Source of the DNA: Actinokineospora bangkokensis
GTDB lineage: Bacteria; Actinomycetota; Actinomycetes; Mycobacteriales; Pseudonocardiaceae
NCBI RefSeq assembly: GCF_001940455.1
Contig: NZ_MKQR01000011.1
Coordinates: forward strand, 314,681-378,680
Reading direction: 5' to 3'
Length of the DNA: 64,000 nt
Notes under the pieces: generated by a model
Told to the model about the DNA's origin: nothing
The model's database searches: none
What the model saw: the letters and a program-made list of their open reading frames with translations, nothing else
Program-made: the position numbers and the translations under genes
Shown: piece after piece, positions 33,701 through 42,400 of the stretch
Layout: every line of letters begins with the position of its first letter
How positions within the stretch are numbered: the stretch's first letter is position 1

Positions 33701-33823
33701 CCGCACCGAGATCACGTCCCCGTCGGCCGCGGCCGCGATCGCGTCGCTGATGGTGCGGAAGCAGTCCGCCTCACCGGGCGACACGCTCAGCACCGACCGC
33801 ACACCGGTCAGCTTGCCCGCCAC
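30749..33823 (-). CDS. beta-helix/double AAA+ (EccA/CbbX-like) ATPase
   Basis: This is a 1,024-residue protein. Residues 1-410 form a right-handed parallel beta-helix of the pectate-lyase/NosD kind: after FRTISDAIAAAADGDVISVRPG come repeated short strands with G-x-A-[VL]-L/V. A charged linker (about 410-470) leads to two CbbX/SpoVK-type AAA+ modules: Walker A K526 and K811 (GTGKTTVARLYG in both), Walker B GVLFIDEAYTL twice, and an NPGL-SRF arginine-finger region in each. ESX EccA proteins carry one such AAA+ module behind a TPR domain; here a beta-helix replaces it and the AAA+ is doubled. GTG 33823 overlaps the upstream gene by 16 nt. Likely works with the T7SS locus. Confidence 0.85.
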   Translation of the reverse strand: MAGKLTGVRSVLSVSPGEADCFRTISDAIAAAADGDVISVRPGTYAESVVLDKEVTLSGAGSAGEVRVEASGDPALRLAAEHATASGIVFAHSGGESAVEVRGGTLHLEECEVVADSSVAVVVRSGGDLRARGSVVTNPGGAGVLVFEDGRGDLRGCALRGIQTTAVVARGGAAPRLLDCTIEDAQGAVLVADRSGGTVTGTAVRRIGGSAIVLEDHSSLTVNGTAVSDVEGVALLAAGGSEPVLRDCRVERTTAQAIVLVQASTIRLDRVHVDAAGGHALHVVESSSAELADCTATGTGHDAVLVHGGSAVLTRCELTGGAGAGVVADGDADVRLSGTTVTGASGPALLAKGTARVTVDGGALRESATGVLVEQSARGEVVGCDISDNRGDGVVTTSAEPLDVRGCRVERNRGRDLRTEDGNARVVDDGARRGREQRPATDAPRAQRPEPAADPAEDDDRPADKDERLAQLLEQLNSLTGLAGVKREVETLVRLHQMAERRAAAGLPSPPLGSHLVFAGSPGTGKTTVARLYGRILAALGVIRTGQLVEVARADLVASIIGGTALKTTEKFEEALGGVLFIDEAYTLAAGAGAGGGHDFGREAIDTLVKLMEDHRDDVVVIVAGYTNDMRQFLATNPGLASRFARTIEFTDYSSAELVTIVEGLCSSHHYRLEFETRDALHGYFTDFPRDANFGNGRTARKVFEEMVGRQAYRLAEDTDADAVALTRLLPDDLGPLPGAAVGAGAGRFDEERVEELLGKLRNLVGLADVKQEVAAMVDLLASARQRQAAGLPVPSLSRHLIFAGPPGTGKTTVARLYGSILTAMGVLAQGQVTEVSRADLVGEYVGHTARRTTEAFDRARGGVLFIDEAYTLSTKPGGGHDFGREAIDTLVKLMEDHRDEVVVIAAGYEREMAGFLDMNPGLSSRFSHRVRFANYTADELVTIVNQHATTSGYECTGPTVAALRGHFTAVVRGESFGNGRYARQVLDEAITRHARRMRSIEAPTVNELCLLLPEDVPPPLHQG

Positions 33824-34668
33824 AGCGGACCCCCTTCGGCGGCGGGCGCCAGCGCGGCGCGCACGCGGTGGCGGTCCAGGTGGCTCAGCCGCGCCGGGCC
33901 GGGCCGCTCGGCGGCGTGCCTGGCCAGCTCCGGGTCCGGCGCCACCATGTGCCGGTCGAGGTAGTAGCGGGCGGCGTCCGACCACACCCACTCCCCGTCC
34001 GAGCGCAGGTCCACCGGCACCGCACCGCTCACCGGCGCGATCAGGTCCCGCAGCGTGCCCGGCAGGGGGGCCACGACCTCGCCGCCGCCGAGGAAGTCCA
34101 GCAGCCGCTGCCGCTCGTCCACGTCGACCACCAGCTCGCGGGTGGCGGCGAAGAACGGCCCGCCGTCGGGGGTGGCGCCGTCGAAGGTCCTGGCGATGCG
34201 CACCCCGACGGCGGGCTCGGCGGACCACAGCAGGGTCGCGGCCAGCAGCGCGGCCTCGTGGTAGGCGGGCAGGGCGGTGGTGGGCCCGAACACCTCCGCC
34301 CGCGGCGCGGCCTCCCCGGCCGCCTCCAGCGCGGCCTGCACCGCGGCGGTGACGGCGGGCAGGTCGGCGGCCTCGTCGGCCTGCACCAGGTGCACGGCGT
34401 CGGTCCCGCCGCGCAGGACCCGCCAGCACGCGGTGATCGGCAGCTCCGCCGCCAGCGCGACCACGGCCCGGTCGGCGGCGGAGTGCTCGGCCGCCCCGGC
34501 CGCGAAGTCCGGCACCGCGGCCGCGGCCGGGGTGGCCGCCGCCAGCGCGTCGAACAGGCTGGTCAACCGCTCGGCGTCACCCGCGGCCAACGCCTCGCGG
34601 GCAACGACCAGCCAACCGTCGGAGACCGCCCCGGCCAGGGCGAGCAACCGCGTGTGCTGGGTGGGCAT
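33808..34668 (-). CDS. hypothetical protein coupled to the AAA+ gene
   Basis: This 286-residue soluble protein has an Ala-rich helical first third and a mixed alpha/beta remainder (VFGPTTALPAYHEAALLAATLLWSAEPAVGVRIAR; RDLIAPVSGAVPVDLRSDGEWVWSDAARYYLDRH). No domain is recognised. Its last codons overlap the start of the beta-helix/AAA+ gene, so the two are translationally coupled and probably form one complex. ATG 34668 is preceded by a GGAG site. A role as substrate adaptor, like EspG beside EccA, is only a positional guess. Confidence 0.65.
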   Translation of the reverse strand: MPTQHTRLLALAGAVSDGWLVVAREALAAGDAERLTSLFDALAAATPAAAAVPDFAAGAAEHSAADRAVVALAAELPITACWRVLRGGTDAVHLVQADEAADLPAVTAAVQAALEAAGEAAPRAEVFGPTTALPAYHEAALLAATLLWSAEPAVGVRIARTFDGATPDGGPFFAATRELVVDVDERQRLLDFLGGGEVVAPLPGTLRDLIAPVSGAVPVDLRSDGEWVWSDAARYYLDRHMVAPDPELARHAAERPGPARLSHLDRHRVRAALAPAAEGGPLWRAS

Positions 34669-34762
34669 CGGGACTCCTTCGGTCAGCGGGGGCTGGTGCC
34701 TTCAGCCACAACACGGGTGGGGGGCGGCGCGCGGTTCACCGGGCTCGCGCACCCCCGAAAAC

Positions 34763-34804
34763 GCGCGGGGGCGAGGGCGGATGCACCCGCCCTCGCCCCC
34801 GCGC
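34763..34804 (-). terminator. 18-bp stem hairpin after the 838-aa gene
   Basis: A perfect 18-bp stem (34763-34780 with 34787-34804) with a 6-nt loop follows the stop codon of the upstream minus-strand gene by 12 bases. There is no T-tract. Confidence 0.65.
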
Positions 34805-34816
34805 CCGCGGTTCTGA

Positions 34817-37333
34817 TCAGCCCACGGGAAGCGCGCCGCACCAACGGGCCGAGCCCTCCACGGGGTCCAGCGAGGCGTCCGCGCGGCGGGTCGCCGCGGC
34901 CCGCAGGCGGGTCAGGGCGGGGTCGACGGGCAGCCCGTCCTCCACGGCGAGCACCCGGCCGTCCTCCACGGCCAGCACCCGCAACCGGGTCTGGGCGGGC
35001 AGGACCACGTCGTCGGCCTGGTCGTCGTCCACCAGCCCCGACAACCGGCGCGCCGCGGTGGTCCAGATCAACAGCTCCACGCCGGGGAGCGCGCAGTCGG
35101 AGGCGGCGGTCACGGCGAGCACGGGCGCGGGGGTGCGCAGCACGTCCCCCACGGCGGGGAGGTCGCTGAGCCCGCGGACGACGACGCCGCGCAGGGTCGG
35201 CAGGAGCCGCAGGCCCGCCGCCAGGCAGGTGTGGAAGGCGGTGTCGAAGTCCTCGGACGGGTTGAGGGCGAACACCCGCACCACCGCCAGCTCGGCCACG
35301 AGCGCGGAGTGGTCGGTGCCCGCTGTACGCATGCCGGGGCGCTCGGCCAGGAGCCGGGCCACGGCGCGCACGGCGACGTCGTAGCGGTTGGCGAGGTGTT
35401 GGCGGACCTCGTGGCGTTGTTCCGGCGTACTGCGCGCGTCCGGGGGCACCTCCGTGGCGAGCGCCGGTGCGGGTGCCGCGGGGGGAACTGCGGCGGGCTC
35501 CGGGGCGGCCTGGGGCAGCACGGGCGGCGCGACAGCGGTGGTGAGGGCGGTCAGGGGAGGAAGCTCGGCGGCTGCGGGGACATCCTCGGGCGCGACCGGC
35601 ACGGACGGGAGCGGGCGCGGGGCCAACTCGATCGCCGGTGCCTCGGGCGTGTCCGCAGGCTCGGGCTCGTCCACAGCAGGCGCCGCGGGCTTGCGCGGCG
35701 TGGGGGCGCTGACGGACGGGGCGGCCACGCTGGGCACCCCCAGGGGCGGGGCGGTGGTCGCCTGGGCCAGCGACGCCATCGGCGGCGGGGCCATGGCGGG
35801 CACCGCGGTGGACAGCGGCGGCAGCGGCAGCGCGCGCTCGACCGGGTGCGGGGGCGCGACGGCCTGCGCGGGGACCCGCACCTGCGCCACGGCCTCGACG
35901 TCCAGCTCGCCGCAGATGCGGCCGGATTCCTCAGCGGCCTGCTCCTCAGCAGCCTGCTCTTCAGCGGCGAGCTTCGGAGTGGTCGGTTCCACAGCGGTCG
36001 ATTTGAGAGTGGTCGGCTCCGCCGTGGCGCGCACCCACGACGTGCGCGGGTTGGCCACGACGAGGGTCGCGGGCAGCACGCGCCCGTCGGCGGTCACCAC
36101 CACGTCCGCGATGACGTGCTCGAACGTCCGCGTGGCGGACCGGGTGGGCACCGGGGCGACCTTCCCGCGCGCCGTGCTCAGCCGGGTGGCGGCCTCGGCG
36201 GCCAGGGACGACAGCGGGACGACCCGCAGGTGCGCCTTGGCGTCCGCGGGCAGTGCCGCGATCAGCGAGTCCAGGGCGGCCACGACCTGCGCGGGCACCT
36301 CCGGGCCCGCCGCCAGCAGCACGTCCGCCGTCGAGCCGGTCGGCGCGTGCCACGCCGGGTCGGGCTCCACCGCGTCGGGGCGGACGAGCAGGCCGCGGGC
36401 GACCACGTCGACCCGCCAGCCGGGCGCCAGGCGGTACGCGGCGGGGGCGATCAGCGGCAGGCGGGGCAGCGGGGCGACCCAGCGGTCCACCACCGGCGGG
36501 GCCGTGGGGCGGTAGACGCTCTCCAGGGCGAACGGCTGCCAGGTGCGGGTGCCGTCCGGGGCGACGTGCACCAGCCGGGTGCCGTCGCCGGTGGGCAGGC
36601 CGTGCAGGACGCGGACGGGGGCGCCGAGTTCGTCGGCGACGGGCTGGGCCAGGCCCGCGGCGGTGCGGTCGAGGAGCACCACGCAGTCCCGGGCGGCGTC
36701 GGACAGCCCCTTGAGGACGATGCGGACCGAGGACGGCTCCGGCGGCTGCTCCCCCGGGGCGCCCACCACCACGACCGGGCGGGCGGGGTCCTGGGGGCAG
36801 GTGGTGATCTCGTCGTCGCGCGCGGGGGCATCGGGGTGGCGGACCCACACGCCCAGCGGGACCTGCGTGGCACCGGGCGGCAGGTCGGCGGGCAGGTCGT
36901 CCTGCCACCAGGGCGCGGGGTGGCGGGGGCCGCCGCGCCGGTGCCCGCCGTCGGGCCGGTAGGCGACCCAACCGGTGCCCGGCGGCGGGACGAACACCCC
37001 GCCCGGCACCGCGGTCAGCGGCCCGTCCGGGGCGATGACCTCCACCCCGAGGCGGTCGGCGAGCAGCCGGGCGGGGGGCAGCGCGCCGGGCGCCGCGGCC
37101 CCCGCCCCGGCCGCGAGCAGCCGCACCCCGCCCTGGACGTGCTCGTCGAGGTCGGCCACGACCCACGGGTCGAGCCGGGCGACGGCGGCCGCGGCGGCCG
37201 CGCCCACGACGACGGCGGTCCGGTGGCGCTCCACCGGCAGCGCCGCGGCCAGCTCGGCCGCCGCGGCGTCACCCCGCCCGTCGTGCACGAGCACGGCGCC
37301 CCCGACCCGCTCGACGGTGATCTCCTGGTCCAC
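34817..37333 (-). CDS. large protein with degenerate ADP-ribosyltransferase-like C-terminus
   Basis: This is an 838-residue protein with no signal peptide. The first 450 residues are a mixed fold with ADRLGVEVIAPDGPLTAVPGG, a style seen in polymorphic-toxin and ESX-associated proteins. A Pro/Ala-rich linker follows (about 450-650), then a compact C-terminal domain: LRGVVVRGLSD, VLAVTAASDC and VVLPAQTRLRVLAVEDG look like the Arg, Ser and post-ExE strands of an ADP-ribosyltransferase, but the ExE glutamates are replaced (DQADD). It may be an inactive toxin-like or adaptor domain. GTG 37333 has a strong GGAGGG site. It is bounded by a hairpin. Function not known. Confidence 0.65.
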   Translation of the reverse strand: MDQEITVERVGGAVLVHDGRGDAAAAELAAALPVERHRTAVVVGAAAAAAVARLDPWVVADLDEHVQGGVRLLAAGAGAAAPGALPPARLLADRLGVEVIAPDGPLTAVPGGVFVPPPGTGWVAYRPDGGHRRGGPRHPAPWWQDDLPADLPPGATQVPLGVWVRHPDAPARDDEITTCPQDPARPVVVVGAPGEQPPEPSSVRIVLKGLSDAARDCVVLLDRTAAGLAQPVADELGAPVRVLHGLPTGDGTRLVHVAPDGTRTWQPFALESVYRPTAPPVVDRWVAPLPRLPLIAPAAYRLAPGWRVDVVARGLLVRPDAVEPDPAWHAPTGSTADVLLAAGPEVPAQVVAALDSLIAALPADAKAHLRVVPLSSLAAEAATRLSTARGKVAPVPTRSATRTFEHVIADVVVTADGRVLPATLVVANPRTSWVRATAEPTTLKSTAVEPTTPKLAAEEQAAEEQAAEESGRICGELDVEAVAQVRVPAQAVAPPHPVERALPLPPLSTAVPAMAPPPMASLAQATTAPPLGVPSVAAPSVSAPTPRKPAAPAVDEPEPADTPEAPAIELAPRPLPSVPVAPEDVPAAAELPPLTALTTAVAPPVLPQAAPEPAAVPPAAPAPALATEVPPDARSTPEQRHEVRQHLANRYDVAVRAVARLLAERPGMRTAGTDHSALVAELAVVRVFALNPSEDFDTAFHTCLAAGLRLLPTLRGVVVRGLSDLPAVGDVLRTPAPVLAVTAASDCALPGVELLIWTTAARRLSGLVDDDQADDVVLPAQTRLRVLAVEDGRVLAVEDGLPVDPALTRLRAAATRRADASLDPVEGSARWCGALPVG

Positions 37334-37387
37334 GTGCCCTCCTTCCCGCTGCGTCACCGCTCCCACGGGCGGCGGGGGGCCCGCGGT

Positions 37388-37900
37388 TCACCGGGCCTCG
37401 CGATCGTCTTGGCGCGCGGGCCGGGCGGCCCAGGAGGTGAGCGGCAGCGGGCCCCGGTCGACGATCGTGCGGATGACGACGGTGCTGCGCACGTCGAGGA
37501 TCGGGGCGATGGCCAGCACCCGGTCGTAGAGCACGGCCTCGAAGGTCCGCAGGTCGGGCACGGCCAGCTCGACGAGGAAGTCGGCGTCGCCGGAGACGAC
37601 GTGGCAGGCCACGACGTGCTCGATCGCCGCCAGCGCCTGCCCGACCTCGGCGGCGCTGGTGCGGGAGTGCTCGACCTTGAGCGAGAGGAACACCGTCAGC
37701 CCGAGGCCCAGGCGCTCGCGGTCGAGGTCGGCGCGGTAGCCGGCGATGACGCCGTCGGCCTCCAGCGCCTTCGTGCGCCGCAGGCAGGACGTCGGGGACA
37801 GGTGCACGGCCTCGGCCAGTTCGACGTTGGGGGTGCGCCCGTGGCGCTGGAGGTGCTCCATGATCGCCCGGTCGACCCGGTCGTAGAGGGGTTGTGGCAT
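37388..37900 (-). CDS. Lrp/AsnC-family transcriptional regulator
   Basis: This 170-residue regulator has an N-terminal helix-turn-helix (about 5-55; RAIMEHLQRHGRTPNVELAEAVHLSPTSCLRRTKAL) and a C-terminal RAM/AsnC effector domain (VEHSRTSAAEVGQALAAIEHVVACHVVSGDADFLVELAV). Such proteins sense amino acids. It is divergent from the PLP decarboxylase with 141 bp between starts, so it most likely controls that gene in response to its substrate. ATG 37900 is preceded, 7 nt upstream, by a TACGCT -10-like hexamer, so a leaderless transcript is possible. Confidence 0.92.
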   Translation of the reverse strand: MPQPLYDRVDRAIMEHLQRHGRTPNVELAEAVHLSPTSCLRRTKALEADGVIAGYRADLDRERLGLGLTVFLSLKVEHSRTSAAEVGQALAAIEHVVACHVVSGDADFLVELAVPDLRTFEAVLYDRVLAIAPILDVRSTVVIRTIVDRGPLPLTSWAARPARQDDREAR

Positions 37901-38041
37901 GGGGTGCAGCGTAAGGGCGCTTTCATCGCAGATTCGTGCGCGTGGCGGCGCCCAGGCGCGTGATCTCGCCATCGCGTGCCGCGTTCCGCGGTGCACCCTG
38001 ACCCGCGTCGCACACCACCTCCGGACGACGGGAACCGCACC

Positions 38042-39469
38042 GTGCACCCTTCCTCCCTCGAACCCGACAGCCGCGCGATGCGCGAGATGGGCGACCTGGT
38101 CCTCCAGCACGTCATCGCGCGCACCGAGCGCCTGCCGTCGCGGCCCGCGACCAACGCCCACCCCCCGGCGGCCGTGGCGGACCTGGTCGAGTCGTTCCTG
38201 GAACCCCCGCCCGCGCGGGGCGGCGACCTGGGCGACCTGCTGTCCCGCCTGGACGAGGCCGCCGACTGCGCCCTGGAGACGGCAGGCCCCGGCCACCTGT
38301 CCTACGTCCCCGGCGGGGGCCTGTACACGGCCGCGCTCGCGGAGTTCTACACCCGCGCCACCAACCGCTACGGCGGTTTCGCCCTGGTGGCCCCCGCGCT
38401 GGCCGCGCTGGAGGAGAGCGTGCTGCGCTGGTTCGCCCAAGGGGTGTGCGGGCTGCCCGCGGGCAGCGGCGGGCTGATGACCAGCGGCGGCTCGATGGCG
38501 ACCTTCTCCGCGACGGTGGCCGCCCGCCACGACCGGCTGGGCGAGGACCTGGCCACCGGCACGGTCTACACCTGCGCGTCCGCCCACCACTCGGTCGCCA
38601 AGGCCGCCCGCCTCGCGGGCATCCGCGCGGCCAACGTGCGGACGGTGCCGCACACCGCCGACCAGCGCATGGACCCCGAGGCGACCGCCGCGATGATCCG
38701 CGCCGACCGGGCGGCGGGGTTGCGCCCGTTCCTGCTGGTGGCCACCGCGGGCACCACCGACACCGGCACCGTCGACCCGCTGCCCGCCCTGGCCGAGCTG
38801 GCCCGCGCCGAGGACCTGTGGTTCCACGTCGACGCCGCCTACGGCGGCTTCTTCGCCCTCACCGACCGCGGCAGGCGCCGCCTCGACGGCCTGGCGGCGG
38901 CGGACTCGATCACCCTGGACCCGCACAAGACGCTGTTCCTGCCCTTCGGCACCGGCGCCCTCGTCGTCCGCGACCCCGCCACCCTGCGGGCCGCGCACGA
39001 CGGCACCGGCAGCTACCTGCAGGACATCGGCGCGGGCGGCGTGCCCGACCCCGCCCGCCTGGGTCCCGAGCTCACCCACGAGATCCGCGGCCTGCGCGCC
39101 TGGCTCCCCCTGCACCTGCACGGCGTGGACGCCTTCCGGGCGGCCCTGGACGAGAAGCTGGACCTGGCCGAGCACGTCCACGACTCGCTGTCGGCGGTCG
39201 CGGGCCTGGAGGTCCCCCTGCGCCCCGACCTGTCCACCGTGGTGTTCCGGGTGCGCCCGCGCGACGACACCCCCGCCGCCGCCCGGGAGGCCGACGGGGC
39301 GGGCCGCCTGCTGCTGGAGCGGATCAACGCCCACCAGCGCGTCGCCCTCTCCAGCACCGCCCTCGACGGCCGCTTCACCCTGCGCGTCTGCGTCGTCTCC
39401 CACCGGACCCACCACGACCGGGTCACCGAGGCGTTGAAGATCATCGCCGAGGAGGCCTCCCGGGTGTGA
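38042..39469 (+). CDS. PLP-dependent group II amino acid decarboxylase
   Basis: This 475-residue fold-type I decarboxylase belongs to the DDC/tyrosine-tryptophan-glutamate decarboxylase group. HLSYVPGGG, TSGGSMATF, the PLP-contacting HVDAAYGG (D264) and the Schiff-base lysine K296 in LDPHKTLFLPFG are visible. It would turn an aromatic or acidic amino acid, or 2,4-diaminobutyrate, into the amine. GTG 38042 has only a weak ribosome binding site. Together with the divergent Lrp gene it interrupts the ESX-like locus and is probably unrelated to secretion. Its stop is 17 bp from that of the giant effector on the other strand. Confidence 0.9.
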   Translation: MHPSSLEPDSRAMREMGDLVLQHVIARTERLPSRPATNAHPPAAVADLVESFLEPPPARGGDLGDLLSRLDEAADCALETAGPGHLSYVPGGGLYTAALAEFYTRATNRYGGFALVAPALAALEESVLRWFAQGVCGLPAGSGGLMTSGGSMATFSATVAARHDRLGEDLATGTVYTCASAHHSVAKAARLAGIRAANVRTVPHTADQRMDPEATAAMIRADRAAGLRPFLLVATAGTTDTGTVDPLPALAELARAEDLWFHVDAAYGGFFALTDRGRRRLDGLAAADSITLDPHKTLFLPFGTGALVVRDPATLRAAHDGTGSYLQDIGAGGVPDPARLGPELTHEIRGLRAWLPLHLHGVDAFRAALDEKLDLAEHVHDSLSAVAGLEVPLRPDLSTVVFRVRPRDDTPAAAREADGAGRLLLERINAHQRVALSSTALDGRFTLRVCVVSHRTHHDRVTEALKIIAEEASRV

Positions 39470-39485
39470 CGCCGCGGCGGGCGGG

Positions 39486-42400
39486 TCAGACCTCGTCCTC
39501 GGTGACCGGGAGCGGCCTGCCGCGGGGCGGGAAGCGCAGGCCCCAGGGCTCCTCGCCATCGCTGCCGACCACCAGGGCGATGACGTCGCGGCTGGTGATG
39601 GCGGCGAGGTCGGCGGCCAGTTCCGCGGTGATCGCGGCGCCCACCACGCGCAGGCCGTCCGCGGTGGGGACCAGGGTGGCCAGGGAGTCGCGCAGCCGGA
39701 CCGGGGTGCCCGCGAGGACGCCCTCGCGGATGCGGCGCATGTCGACGTCGCGGGCGTGCAGGTCGAGTTCGGCCTGCTGCCGCGGGTCGAGCAGGGGGCG
39801 CTGGTCGTCGAGGAAGTCCTGGTAAGCCGACCAGTCGGGGTCGGGGGCGGTGGACACGCGGTCGAACTCGGCGGCGATGGCCGGGGTGGTGGACTGCGGG
39901 CGCGGGACGGGGGCGGGGGTGGTGCCGATGAACCCGCCGTCCGGGTCGACCGGGATGGCGTAGACGCGGCCGAGGCCGGTGATGGCCTCCGGGGTCGCCG
40001 GGGTGAGGGTGCCCGCCTGGGGGTCGGCCAGGGACACGGTGCCGTGGTGGTTGACCACGTTCCAGGCGTGGCCGGGGCCGCCGGTGGCGGGGAAGGCGAT
40101 CAGGACGGCGTCGGAGCCGTGGCCGCCACGGGTGACGCGGTCGATGACCTCGGCCAGCGCCAGCGGGCCCTTGCCGATCAGCTCCGGGGCGTAGGAGGTG
40201 GCGGCGCCGGTGGCGGCCCCCACTCCCCCGGGCGCCGCACCCGTCGCGCTCGCCCCGGCCACCCGCGGCTCGCCGCGGTAGGTGGCGTGGAAGGCCAGCG
40301 CGGAGTCCAGGCAGTTGACGTCGCGGCCCGCCGCCGACCGGTCGCCGTTGACCAGGCCGACCCACAGCGACGGGTCGGTGAAGCGGGTGCCGGGGGCCAC
40401 CACGGCGGTCAGCGCCGCGGTCTCGGCCGCGCTCGGCGGCACCAGGCGCTCGGTGATCGGCTTGCTCGCGGGCGGCTCCACCTCGGTGACCGGGCCCTCG
40501 TCGGCCTCGAAGTCGTCCCGGGAGCGCTTGGTGCCCGCGCTCACGGGCGAGTCCTGCGCCGCCGGGGTGGGCGCCTCGACCGGGGTGCCCGCGTCGGGAG
40601 CGGGCTGGGTGGCGGGCAGGCTGCCGACGGTGTCCGGGGACAGCTGCGGCATCGGGTGGATCGGGCCGACCGGCTGGTCACCGAGGACCGCGCGGTAGCC
40701 GACGATGAACTCCGAGCGGACCCCGCCCGGGAAGGTGATCTCCTTCTGGTCCGGGAAGGGGCTGGCCAGGTCGAGGGTGGCGTTGACGTCGATGCCGCCC
40801 GGGGCGCGGAAGACGTAGACGTAGTCGTAGTTGCTGGGGATGACCCGGTCCGGGTTGGCCTGCTGGGTCAGCGCCATCGCGCCGGGGTCGGTGGTGGCGC
40901 TGAGGAACGCGGTGTCGCGGTGGCCGTTGTTGACGTAGTCGAGCAGGTGGCGGGTCGTGCCGTGGCCCTTGGGCGCCAGGCCGCCCTCGGCGAGGACCTG
41001 CGTCGGGGGCTTGCGGCTGAAGTGGTAGAGGTCCTCGCCGCTGGTGCGCCACTGCGCGTACTGGTCGGCGAAGGTGGTCTCGAAGCCGGGGATGGCCACC
41101 GCGTCGGGCGCCACCGGGCGGGTCGAGGTGGTGGTGCCGACCTCCGGGTGGCTGCTGCCGCGGTCGAGGCTGTAGCCGATGGGGTCGCCCGCCACGGTGC
41201 CGCGGAACCACTGGAAGACGCCGGTGTTGTTGCGCAGCCTGCCGCCGCGGTCGGACACGAATGTCCCGTCCGAGGGGCCGTCCGGCTCGTAGAGGCCGAT
41301 CAGGCCCGCCCCGCTGTGCCAGGCGACGCTGGGCTCACCCTGGTCGCCGCGCACCTCCCAGCGACCGTCCGTGGCCTGGGCGGTGGTGGGCAGCGCGGTG
41401 AACTCCTGGTACTCGGCCGGGGCCGGGAACGGCGCGGGCACCGGGGCCGGGGCCTGGGTCGTCGGGGCGGGGGTGGGCCAGTGGCCCGCGACGGTGTCGG
41501 TGGTGCCGCCCAGCGGCACGGCGCCGCTGGAGGTCCCGAGCCCGGTGCCGGTCGTCGTGGTGGTCGGGCCGGAGGTGGTCGTCGTGGTGGTGCCGGTCCC
41601 GGTCGTGGTGCCGGTGGTCGCGGCCGGGGTGGTCGGGACCTGCGTGCCCAGGCCGCCGGCGATGTCGGTGGACAGGGTGGTGGCCTGCTGGGGGGTGCCG
41701 CCGCGGTGCAGGTGCAGCGCGACGATGGTGGTGACGTCGTCGGTGAGACCGGTGTTGTCGAGCCGGGTCAGGTCGTGGGTCTGGGCGATGATCGCGTCGG
41801 CCTGGGTGCGCAGCCCGTGCCGCTGCGTGGGGGTCAGCGGGCCGAAGCCGTGGTCGGCGGCGCGCGCCTCGGCCCTGACCTCGGTGGCGCTCCACGGCGA
41901 CGGCGTGGTGGGGGCACCGATCCCGCCGACGGCCTGGCGCAGGTCCGCGGCGGTGAACGTGGTGGTGGCCGGGGTCGTGATGGCGAAGTCGACCGGGCGC
42001 ATCTCCACCGGCAAGGACTCGACGAAGTCGGTGACCTGCTGCTGCGTGACACCGGGTCCGATGTGGAGGGTGCGGCCGGTGTCGTCGCGGGTCGCCGGGA
42101 CGGTGGGGGTGTGCGCGGGCGCGGGGCCCGCGGCGTGCAGGACGGCCCCGTCGCCGGTCTTGGTGACCTGCAGGCCGGTGCTCGCCGCGGGGGCCTTGCC
42201 GCCGTGGGTCCACACGTCGTGCAGGGTGATCAGGCCCTCGCGCAGGGCGTCGGCCTCCCACACCCGGACGGTGAGGTCCTGCTGGGAGTGCACCTGGGCG
42301 ACCTTGGGCCGCTCGCCGTCCGGGCGCCCGGTGAGCCGGTCGCGCACGGCGCCGACGGCGGCGGCCACCTTGTTGGAGTGGTGCGCGCGGGTCTCGACGA

